Source: Janthinobacterium lividum
GTDB taxonomy: Bacteria > Pseudomonadota > Gammaproteobacteria > Burkholderiales > Burkholderiaceae_D
Direction of reading: 5' to 3'
Assembly: GCA_945864765.1 (NCBI GenBank)
Contig: CAMBDR010000417.1
Coordinates: forward strand, 1 to 5,022
DNA: 5,022 bases
Shown here: positions 1 to 5,022 of the stretch, in pieces
Layout of the letters: every line of letters starts with the position of its first letter
How positions within the stretch are numbered: the first letter of the stretch is position 1
Notes under the pieces: model-generated
The model's input: only the letters and a program-made list of their open reading frames with translations
Database searches by the model: none
Told to the model about the DNA's origin: nothing
Position numbers and translations under genes: made by a program

Positions 1-1149
1 GGCAACAGCCATCACCATGCTCATGAGCATGCGCAGAATCACGCGCACAATCAAGATATGCGCCTGGATAAAATGCCTTATGACAGTCCACGCAACGACA
101 GCTCACGCAACGATAGCCTGCGCGCTGACCCGATGATGGCACAATCTGCCGACCATTTCCGCTCCGACAGCCAAACCGATATGGCTGAAATGATGCAAGA
201 ATTGCGCGCCATGCGCGGCATGATGGAAACCCAATTAGCCGAATTGGCCTGGAGCGCAACCCAAAACCGCAGCCCACAAAAAGGTTTGATCTTGCGCGAA
301 ATGCTGGGAGCAGGCTTTAGCCCCAGTCTGGCGCGCTATGTAACAGAAAAACTGCCCGTTCTGAAAACCGAAGCCGAAGCCTTGCGCTGGTTGAAAAATA
401 TCCTCTGTCATAATTTGCAGACCATGGGCAATGAACATGAAATACTGGAAAAAGGCGGCGTGTTTGCCCTGGTAGGCCCGACCGGTGTGGGTAAAACCAC
501 CAGCACCGCCAAATTGGCGGCACGCTGCGTGATGCGTCACGGCACCGACAAACTGGCTTTGATTACCACGGATGGCTACCGGATTGGCGGCCATGAGCAA
601 TTGCGCATTTATGGCAAAATCCTCGGTGTGATGGTGCATTCGGTGAAAGATGAAGCCGATTTGCGTATTGCCCTGCGCGAGTTGCGCGGCAAGCATACGG
701 TATTGATTGATACCATCGGCGTGTCGCAACGCGACAACATGGTGGCCGAACAAGTGGCCATGCTCTCGGGTGCTGGCAATAATGTGCAGCGCCTGTTGTG
801 TTTAAACGCCACCTCCACCGGTGAAACCTTAAGCGAAGTGGTGCGCGCCTACACGGGCACCGGTTTGGCCGGTTGCATTATGACCAAACTGGATGAAGCT
901 GCGACCATTGGCAATGTGCTGGATGTGATCATCCGCGCCAAGTTGAATTTATATTATGTCTCGAATGGCCAACGCGTGCCGGAAGACTTACATCTGGCCG
1001 ATCGCGCTTACCTGATGGATCGCGCCTTCAAACTTAAACGAGAGAATGGCCCTTATCAATTGCAAGACTCGGAATTGCCTTTAATCGTTTCACAAATGAG
1101 TAGTTTGTCGCAATCTGCCCACAACCCACGCGAGGTGCATCTTGGCTAA
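1..1149 (+). CDS. flhF: Flagellar biosynthesis GTPase FlhF (5' end missing)
   Basis: FlhF is an SRP-family GTPase that sits at the cell pole on the inner face of the membrane and recruits early flagellar parts, setting flagellum position. The reading frame is open to base 1, so the gene starts upstream; 382 codons are visible and the ATG at 58 is internal. Counting from base 1, residues 1-60 are a disordered-looking His-, Asn-, Ser- and Met-rich segment matching the variable B domain. An N-domain helical bundle follows from about residue 62. The G domain has intact motifs: P-loop GPTGVGKT at 159-166, DGYRIGGHEQLR at 191-202, DTIG at 237-240, TKLD at 295-298 and SNGQRVPED at 321-329. All nucleotide-binding motifs are present, so it should be an active GTPase. 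The stop lies inside the start of the FlhG-like gene, which fits the usual FlhF/FlhG partnership. The family call is very secure; the missing length is unknown. Confidence 0.97.
   Translation, partial: GNSHHHAHEHAQNHAHNQDMRLDKMPYDSPRNDSSRNDSLRADPMMAQSADHFRSDSQTDMAEMMQELRAMRGMMETQLAELAWSATQNRSPQKGLILREMLGAGFSPSLARYVTEKLPVLKTEAEALRWLKNILCHNLQTMGNEHEILEKGGVFALVGPTGVGKTTSTAKLAARCVMRHGTDKLALITTDGYRIGGHEQLRIYGKILGVMVHSVKDEADLRIALRELRGKHTVLIDTIGVSQRDNMVAEQVAMLSGAGNNVQRLLCLNATSTGETLSEVVRAYTGTGLAGCIMTKLDEAATIGNVLDVIIRAKLNLYYVSNGQRVPEDLHLADRAYLMDRAFKLKRENGPYQLQDSELPLIVSQMSSLSQSAHNPREVHLG
10..48 (+). other. His-rich segment within FlhF B domain
   Basis: Seven of the 13 codons here are His (residues 4, 5, 6, 8, 10, 14 and 16 counted from base 1), spaced by Ala, Glu, Gln and Asn. 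The segment lies in the poorly conserved N-terminal B domain. The spacing would permit metal binding, but a neutral low-complexity linker is equally possible. It may extend left of the window. Confidence 0.7.
89..118 (+). repeat. Tandem 15-base repeat, two copies, in flhF
   Basis: CACGCAACGACAGCT (89-103) is followed at once by CACGCAACGATAGCC (104-118), with 13 of 15 bases identical. The period is a multiple of three, so the frame is kept and the protein reads PRNDS-SRNDS, then a looser LRAD. The second difference is a synonymous-looking third-position change (GAC/GAT). This looks like a recent in-frame duplication in a disordered linker. Confidence 0.8.
1132..1135 (+). promoter_or_regulatory. 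Ribosome binding site for the FlhG-like gene
   Basis: GAGG (within GAGGTG) lies six bases before the TTG at 1142 and inside the last codons of flhF. It supports the TTG as the true start and suggests that translation is coupled to flhF. The next in-frame Met (residue 16) would delete the conserved DQAEGLRR segment. Confidence 0.75.
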
Positions 1150-2032
1150 TTTCGATTTTGATCAAGCCGAAGGCTTGCGCCGCATGTTGGCTGGCCCGAA
1201 ACCCCGTGTGGTCACTTTTTTCTCTGCCACCCCCGCCGAAGACAAGAGTAATCTCTTGATTAATCTGGCCACCTCGCTGGCCAAAACCGGGCAACGGGTG
1301 CTGGTGGTGGATGCCCGCTCATCGCTGCGCGGCGTCGGCTCGCACATGGGTTTATCAGCTGGGGCCACCTTAAGTGGTGTTGCGCGTCAGGAATATGCCT
1401 TAAACCAAGCCACCAAAGCCACACCCCAGGGTTTTAGTGTGGTAACACTGACACGCGGCCAACTGCGCTCACCCCAACAAGCACCCGATGAAATGCGACG
1501 CATGGCAAAAGCACTCGATATCCTGATCAAACAAAGCGGGATTGTCATGGTCGATGGGGAATTAACAAGTGATGATTGCTTACCCATGCCTGTCATGGCA
1601 CAATGTGAAATCGTGGTGCAGGTTGGTTGCCACGCGGATTCAATAAAAGCGGGTTATTGTTTGATAAAACAGTTGAATCAGGAGCTGGGACGGCGTCCTT
1701 TCGGTATACTTGTCAGCGGTGCTTCCGAAATTGAGGCAAAAGTGGTATACGATAACATGGCTCAGGCGGCTAGCCGATATTTGGCAGTCCCGCTCAATTC
1801 CATGGGTTCGGTGCCAAGCGATGAACATGTAACAAAAGCAGCACGTTTGGGGCGCGCCGTGGTCGATGCCTTTCCATTGGCGGGTGCGTCGGTTGCGTTT
1901 CGCCGCCTGGCCGGACAATTGGCTTTGCAAGGCGGCGGTGGCAATATCAGTAATATTGGCAGCATTAGCAACATCAGCAACATCGGCAACAGCAGCAATC
2001 ACTATAGTGGCAACGCCCGTTTGATGGCCTAG
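1142..2032 (+). CDS. flhG: FlhG/FleN-like ParA/MinD-family protein with degenerate ATPase site
   Basis: In other bacteria FlhG (FleN, YlxH) is a MinD-like ATPase that limits flagellar number and stimulates FlhF GTPase activity. This 296-residue protein sits in its usual place after flhF. DQAEGLRRML at residues 7-16 matches the N-terminal FlhF-activating motif. The rest keeps a ParA/MinD-like outline but not the chemistry. The deviant Walker A position (28-37) reads SATPAEDKSN, keeping Lys35-Ser36 but having Thr30 for the signature Lys and no glycines. The switch I region reads VVDARSSL (55-62) without the usual second Asp. The switch II position reads VDGEL (137-141) rather than DTxxG. A basic amphipathic helix near 251-263 (VAFRRLAGQLALQ) resembles a membrane-targeting helix, followed by a repeat tail at 264-296. 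The TTG start is backed by GAGG at 1132. Loss of ATPase activity is inferred; the FlhG assignment rests on position, the DQAEGLRR motif and fold remnants. Confidence 0.88.
   Translation: MANFDFDQAEGLRRMLAGPKPRVVTFFSATPAEDKSNLLINLATSLAKTGQRVLVVDARSSLRGVGSHMGLSAGATLSGVARQEYALNQATKATPQGFSVVTLTRGQLRSPQQAPDEMRRMAKALDILIKQSGIVMVDGELTSDDCLPMPVMAQCEIVVQVGCHADSIKAGYCLIKQLNQELGRRPFGILVSGASEIEAKVVYDNMAQAASRYLAVPLNSMGSVPSDEHVTKAARLGRAVVDAFPLAGASVAFRRLAGQLALQGGGGNISNIGSISNISNIGNSSNHYSGNARLMA
1943..1996 (+). repeat. 9-base repeat array in the FlhG-like C-terminus
   Basis: Six consecutive 9-base units fit the pattern AAYATYRGY with drift: AATATCAGT, AATATTGGC, AGCATTAGC, AACATCAGC, AACATCGGC, AACAGCAGC. 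They follow a run of four Gly codons and encode residues 268-285 as Asn-Ile-Ser/Gly triplets. The period keeps the frame, so copy number can change without breaking the gene. Base divergence between units while the amino acid pattern holds suggests the array is not brand new. Confidence 0.85.
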
Positions 2033-2088
2033 CCCATTTTTAGTTTAACCAAGCGATGTATTCACCATAGACTCATGTAAATTGACCC
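2033..2088 (+). promoter_or_regulatory. Leader between the FlhG-like gene and fliA
   Basis: This 56-base gap is the only non-coding break inside the flagellar block. It contains ATGTA twice (2056, 2075), a third copy being the fliA start itself at 2089. ATG at 2056 opens a four-codon frame ending at TAG (2068-2070), and ATG at 2075 is followed directly by TAA. No Shine-Dalgarno sequence is visible before fliA. I found no good sigma-70, sigma-54 or sigma-28 promoter match, so whether fliA has its own promoter cannot be told. Confidence 0.45.
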
Positions 2089-2820
2089 ATGTATACGGCC
2101 AAAGGGAAAACTGACAAGGATATACTGCTGCAACAGCATTTGCCCTTGGTAAAAAAGCTGGCATTTCATATGAAAGCCAAGCTACCGCCCAGTGTCGAGG
2201 TGGATGATCTGGTACAAGCCGGGATGATAGGTTTGCTCGATGCGATCAGTCGCTTCGAAGAAAACCATGGTGCCCAGTTTGAAACCTATGCCGTCCTGCG
2301 CATTCGTGGTGCGATGCTGGACGAATTGCGCAGTAGCGATTGGTTGCCGCGCAGCATGCGGCAAAACATGCGCAAAATCGAAGTCGCGATGACCACGCTA
2401 CAGCAACGCCTGGGCCACCCGCCAACCGAATCGGAAGTGGCCAAGCTGTTAAAATTATCGCTCGCCGAATACCAGGATATGCTATCCGACGGTGGCGGTC
2501 ACCAACTGGTGTATTACGAAGATTTTCACGATGCCGAAGGCAATGACAGTTTTCTGGATCGGCATTATGTCGATGATGGCGGTGATCCACTCAATAGCTT
2601 GCTCGAAGGTGATTTCCGCCAAGCCGTGATCAAGGCCATTGACGCCCTGCCGGAGCGAGAAAAACTGCTGATGGGCTTATATTATGAGCAAGAACTCAAC
2701 CTGAAAGAAATCGGTGCGGTCATGGGCGTGTCGGAATCACGCGTGAGCCAGTTGCATACGCAAGCGGTCACGCGCTTACGTGCTTCATTACGGGAGCAAG
2801 CGTGGACTGGGCAAGTGTAA
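2089..2820 (+). CDS. fliA: RNA polymerase sigma factor FliA (sigma-28)
   Basis: FliA directs RNA polymerase to late flagellar promoters (filament, stators, chemotaxis) and is held inactive by FlgM until the hook is complete. The 243-residue length fits the family. Region 2 is clear at residues 39-89, with DDLVQAGMIGLLDAI and RIRGAMLDELRSSDWLPRS for core binding and -10 recognition. Region 3 covers about 96-145. Region 4 spans about 187-234, with the helix-turn-helix at LKEIGAVMGVSESRVSQLH (205-223) for the -35 element. The start is fixed: an in-frame TGA at 2083 lies two codons upstream, and the opening MYTA matches enteric FliA. It lacks a recognisable ribosome binding site. Its last 19 bases overlap motC, so stator synthesis appears tied to sigma factor translation. 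Confidence 0.97.
   Translation: MYTAKGKTDKDILLQQHLPLVKKLAFHMKAKLPPSVEVDDLVQAGMIGLLDAISRFEENHGAQFETYAVLRIRGAMLDELRSSDWLPRSMRQNMRKIEVAMTTLQQRLGHPPTESEVAKLLKLSLAEYQDMLSDGGGHQLVYYEDFHDAEGNDSFLDRHYVDDGGDPLNSLLEGDFRQAVIKAIDALPEREKLLMGLYYEQELNLKEIGAVMGVSESRVSQLHTQAVTRLRASLREQAWTGQV
2792..2796 (+). promoter_or_regulatory. Ribosome binding site for motC
   Basis: GGGAG lies five bases before the GTG at 2802, inside the end of fliA. It decides the motC start: the resulting N-terminus MDWASVIGL is typical of MotC-type proteins, and there is no competing upstream start with a comparable site. Confidence 0.75.
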
Positions 2821-3542
2821 TCGGACTGTTTTTGGCCCTGGCTGCCATTGTCTTGGGCCAGGCCATTGAGGGCGGCAATATTTTGTCGCTATTACAACCC
2901 GCCGCCTTTGTGATTGTGTTTATTGGCACCACGGGTGCCGTATTATTACAAAGCCGCGCCGCGCAATTTCGCAAGGGCGTTGGCATGTTGCGCTGGATTT
3001 TTTCGCCACCTCCCAACAACCACAAATCCTTGGGTCAAGATATTACATTGTGGAGCATCACGGCCCGGCGCGAAGGCTTGTTAAGCCTTGAGCGTTTCAT
3101 GAACGCAAAACAAGACCCATTTATTATCAAGGGCTTACGCCTCGTTGTCGATGGCATTCACCCTCATAAATTACGCGAAATTCTCGAAGTCGAAATCACC
3201 GCCTGGGAAACCGAGCAACGTCAGGCCATCAAAATTTGGGAAGCAGCAGGCGGCTACTCACCCACCATCGGTATTTTAGGCGCGGTGCTGGGCCTGGTTC
3301 ATGTGATGGAAAACCTGGGCGACCCCACCAAACTGGGCAGCGGCATTGCCGTCGCCTTTGTTGCCACCATCTACGGTGTCGGTTTGGCCAATCTGGTTTT
3401 TTTACCGATTAATAATAAACTCAAGGCGATTATCAGTCGTGAAATTGTCACGCGTGAATTACTGGCTTCGGTGTTTCACGATATTGCCAGCGGCGATAAT
3501 GCCCGCGTAATTGAAGAACGGGTTAATAGCCTGGGGCGCTGA
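2802..3542 (+). CDS. motC: Flagellar motor stator protein MotC (MotA/PomA family)
   Basis: MotC is an inner-membrane stator subunit that surrounds the MotD dimer and pushes on the rotor protein FliG as ions flow. The 246 residues show the MotA/ExbB-type plan: membrane segments near 5-22 and 33-50, a large cytoplasmic loop, and two more segments near 152-172 and 181-203. In the loop, Arg89 and Glu97 lie in ARREGLLSLE with the same 8-residue spacing as the FliG-contacting pair Arg90/Glu98 of E. coli MotA. Pro154 in SPTIGILG corresponds to the conserved channel proline, and GIAVAFVATIYGVGLANL is the standard last helix. Translation starts at GTG inside fliA. Length and the MDWASVIGL start favour MotC over the longer MotA of enterics. 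It is followed by motD after one base. No missing key residue was seen. Confidence 0.96.
   Translation: MDWASVIGLFLALAAIVLGQAIEGGNILSLLQPAAFVIVFIGTTGAVLLQSRAAQFRKGVGMLRWIFSPPPNNHKSLGQDITLWSITARREGLLSLERFMNAKQDPFIIKGLRLVVDGIHPHKLREILEVEITAWETEQRQAIKIWEAAGGYSPTIGILGAVLGLVHVMENLGDPTKLGSGIAVAFVATIYGVGLANLVFLPINNKLKAIISREIVTRELLASVFHDIASGDNARVIEERVNSLGR
2925..2939 (+). other. Small perfect inverted repeat in motC
   Basis: GGCACC-ACG-GGTGCC forms a 6-base-pair GC-rich stem with a 3-base loop, about 125 bases into motC between the first two membrane segments. No T-run follows directly, so it is not a terminator. It may pause translation or may be chance in coding sequence. Confidence 0.4.
3533..3536 (+). 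promoter_or_regulatory. Probable ribosome binding site for motD
   Basis: GGGG lies seven bases before the ATG at 3544, inside the last motC codons. It favours the ATG over the in-frame TTG at 3511, which would add 11 residues unlike known MotB/MotD N-termini. Confidence 0.5.
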
Positions 3543-3543
3543 T

Positions 3544-4278
3544 ATGGCACGCAAACGATATGAAGAAGAAGCCGACAACCACGAACGCTGGCTGGTATCG
3601 TATGCCGACTTCATCACCTTGCTGTTTGCCTTTTTTGTCGTGATGTATGCGATTTCGTCGGTCAATGTCGGCAAATATAAAGTCTTTTCCAACTCCCTGA
3701 TCAGCGCCTTCAACTCGTCCAACTCGCCGCTGCAAACCGATGGCCCTCCGCCAATTATCGATAAACGCCAGGCAGCAATGCGGCGGGAAAAAGATCGTCT
3801 GACCAAAATCGCCCGTGATCTGAAAAAAATCCTCGCGCCGCTGGTGCAAGAAGGCAAGGTGCGCGTGATACAAAACAGTAAAGGCGTGAGTGTTGAAATT
3901 AATGCCAGCGTCTTGTTTGCGCCGGGTGAAGCACGCTTGAGCCAGGAATCGGATCAAGCCTTAAAAGTGGTCGCGCTGTTGCTACAGGCCGACAGCCATG
4001 ATATTCAGGTGGAAGGCCATACCGATACCGTGCCGATTAAAACGCCGCAGTTTGCCTCGAATTGGGAACTCTCGGCGGCCCGCGCCAGTAGCGTGGTGCG
4101 GCTCTTCATCGACAGTGGCATAGCAGAAAAACGACTCACCGCGATGGGTCATGCCGCCAATATTGAAGTAGCCAAAAACGATACGCCAGAAGGTCGGGCG
4201 CGCAACCGCCGGGTTGCCGTCACCATTTTATCCGGCCTGCCCGATCCGACAACCGAAATTCCAACCGAGCCAAGATAA
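3544..4278 (+). CDS. motD: Flagellar motor stator protein MotD (MotB family)
   Basis: MotD pairs with MotC, carries the ion-binding aspartate and anchors the stator to peptidoglycan. From ATG 3544 it has 244 residues. A short charged cytoplasmic N-terminus precedes the single membrane segment at about 17-40 (WLVSYADFITLLFAFFVVMY); Asp22 is the equivalent of E. coli MotB Asp32. A plug-like amphipathic stretch follows (about 41-56), then a charged linker helix. The periplasmic OmpA/MotB domain fills about 100-216, with EGHTDTVP (147-154), NWELSAARA (163-171) and RARNRRV (198-204), the last two marking peptidoglycan binding. The N-terminal HERWLVSYADFITLLFAFF closely resembles Pseudomonas MotD, so proton drive is likely by analogy. 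The start codon lies one base after the motC stop. The Pro/Thr-rich last ten residues are unremarkable. Confidence 0.96.
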   Translation: MARKRYEEEADNHERWLVSYADFITLLFAFFVVMYAISSVNVGKYKVFSNSLISAFNSSNSPLQTDGPPPIIDKRQAAMRREKDRLTKIARDLKKILAPLVQEGKVRVIQNSKGVSVEINASVLFAPGEARLSQESDQALKVVALLLQADSHDIQVEGHTDTVPIKTPQFASNWELSAARASSVVRLFIDSGIAEKRLTAMGHAANIEVAKNDTPEGRARNRRVAVTILSGLPDPTTEIPTEPR

Positions 4279-4299
4279 GTATTTACCCCGCCCGATTGA
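4279..4299. other. Convergent junction between motD and the peptidase gene
   Basis: Only 21 bases separate the motD stop from the stop of the opposite-strand gene. TTACCC (4283-4288) and GGGTAA (4309-4314) form a weak 6-base inverted repeat with a 20-base spacer holding six T residues. This is not a credible intrinsic terminator for either strand, so transcripts may run into each other. Confidence 0.5.
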
Positions 4300-5022
4300 T
4301 TATTTTTTGGGTAAGCCAATATCGAGCCGGGCAAATTCCTTCAAAAAATCCCGCAACTGCGGCAGTAATCTGGCTTTTCTACTGACATTAAAACGAATCA
4401 GCTCCGCCGTAATTTCCAATTCTTGCAAAGACTCTTTACCCAAATGGGCTTTGGTAAAGCTCTCCAACTGGGTCAGGTAGCGCAACTCATCGGCACCGAC
4501 CAGTACATTACTGGCCATCCGTTGCCGTTCCCGCTCGCTTTGGGTGGCAAACAATGCTGCCCGATTTTTCTGCAAAAAACGCCAGGTCAAATCCCGGTGT
4601 TGATCATGCGCCATACCATACAAAAGTGTGGCGAAAGTTTGTGTTGGTAATTTTGGCGACAAGGTTAAATTTAGCGTTTGCTGCGCCAATTGCGGATTTT
4701 TCACCAGCGTCAGCGCGTGATAAAACTGCGCTTTCTCATTGCTGCCCAAGGCCTCTTGCGCCATTTTTTTAATTTGATCATAACGCGCCTGATCCGCATG
4801 CCGCGCAGCCAAGCCCAATACCGCCTCTTGCAACACAACCGGCAGAGAATCCGGCTCTTGCAACCATTGCGCAAAACGGGCCTGGCCTTGCGCAATAAAG
4901 GCGGGTTGATCGAGCCGCCCCAACTGATCCACCAGACGCGCACGCAACAGATTTTGTTCCAAACTATCATCTGAACGCGCTTGCCAACCCAGGCGCTCAA
5001 AATGGGCTTGCAATAATTGCTG
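4300..5022 (-). CDS. M1 family metallopeptidase, C-terminal ERAP1-like domain (partial)
   Basis: The frame is open to the right edge, so only the last 240 residues are seen; the start and the zinc site (HExxH, GAMEN) would lie outside the window. The TTG at 5011-5013 is internal. The visible part is almost wholly helical and built of repeated helix pairs, typical of the ERAP1/puromycin-sensitive aminopeptidase C-terminal domain that closes over the active site. Supporting features are the opening HFERLGW (7-13), followed by an LLRARLVDQLGRL helix, a region rich in Ala-Arg-Phe/Leu helix repeats, and WRFLQKNRAAL, close to the family's W.f...n pattern. If right, the enzyme removes N-terminal amino acids from peptides. 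It has no evident link to flagella. The ending LPKK is short and plain. The call rests on pattern memory without the catalytic domain. Confidence 0.72.
   Translation of the reverse strand, partial: QQLLQAHFERLGWQARSDDSLEQNLLRARLVDQLGRLDQPAFIAQGQARFAQWLQEPDSLPVVLQEAVLGLAARHADQARYDQIKKMAQEALGSNEKAQFYHALTLVKNPQLAQQTLNLTLSPKLPTQTFATLLYGMAHDQHRDLTWRFLQKNRAALFATQSERERQRMASNVLVGADELRYLTQLESFTKAHLGKESLQELEITAELIRFNVSRKARLLPQLRDFLKEFARLDIGLPKK

Noticed and set aside
138..151. TGGCAC sequence resembling half of a sigma-54 promoter
   Set aside because: The GC element is two bases out of register and the site lies inside flhF coding sequence.
235..753. Long open frame opposite flhF on the - strand
   Set aside because: It is a shadow of the flhF codons, with no recognisable domain; flhF is certain on the + strand.
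1644..1667. Possible internal sigma-28 promoter (TAAA ... GATAA)
   Set aside because: The spacing is three bases short of the consensus and the -35-like and -10-like flanks match poorly.
2021..2046. Possible intrinsic terminator at the end of the FlhG-like gene (GGC/GCC near TAG followed by ATTTTT)
   Set aside because: The stem is only three base pairs plus a bulge, too weak to be called a terminator.
2044..2072. Possible sigma-70 promoter before fliA (TTTAAC, 17 bases, ATAGAC)
   Set aside because: Both hexamers match the consensus poorly, and no start site can be inferred.
3511..3543. Alternative upstream TTG start for motD
   Set aside because: It overlaps motC by 32 bases and adds 11 residues unlike MotD N-termini; ATG 3544 has a better placed G-rich site.
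3459..3957. Two overlapping open frames opposite motD on the - strand
   Set aside because: They mirror conserved motD coding sequence and show no family features.
4283..4314. TTACCC/GGGTAA inverted repeat as a bidirectional terminator
   Set aside because: A six-base stem with a 20-base loop is unstable, and the T-run lies in the loop rather than after the stem.

Overview
This window holds a flagellar gene block followed by the tail of an unrelated peptidase gene. The organism looks like a polarly flagellated Gram-negative proteobacterium. The order flhF - flhG/fleN-like - fliA - motC - motD resembles the Pseudomonas-type late flagellar cluster, but the chemotaxis genes (cheY, cheZ, cheA, cheB) that separate fliA from motC in Pseudomonas are absent. 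That layout, the moderate GC content and the degenerate ParA/MinD-type protein in the flhG position suggest a betaproteobacterium, possibly Oxalobacteraceae or a relative. This placement is inferred from gene order and protein character, not from a marker gene.

Layout on the + strand: (1) 1-1149, the 3' part of flhF, cut by the left edge, encoding the SRP-type GTPase that marks the flagellar pole. (2) 1142-2032, a FlhG/FleN-position protein with a TTG start that overlaps flhF by 8 bases. It keeps the N-terminal DQAEGLR motif expected to act on FlhF, but its ATPase motifs are badly degraded and it ends in an Asn/Ile/Ser/Gly repeat tail. (3) 2033-2088, a short leader. (4) 2089-2820, fliA, sigma-28. 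(5) 2802-3542, motC, a MotA-type stator subunit with a GTG start that overlaps fliA by 19 bases. (6) 3544-4278, motD, a MotB-type stator subunit, one base after the motC stop.

On the - strand, 4300-5022 is the C-terminal part of a gene whose product looks like the ERAP1-type C-terminal helical domain of an M1 family aminopeptidase. It converges on motD with only 21 bases between the stop codons and no convincing terminator.

Together the + strand genes decide where and how many flagella are built (FlhF, FlhG-like), switch on late flagellar genes (FliA) and power rotation (MotC/MotD). The overlaps flhF/flhG and fliA/motC and the 1-base motC/motD gap point to translational coupling in at least two blocks. 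Nearly every base is coding and no gene-free stretch approaches 300 bases. I saw no RNA gene, insertion sequence, CRISPR array or phage gene. The most notable points are the apparently ATPase-dead FlhG that keeps its FlhF-binding motif, its 9-base repeat tail, and the His-rich stretch in FlhF.
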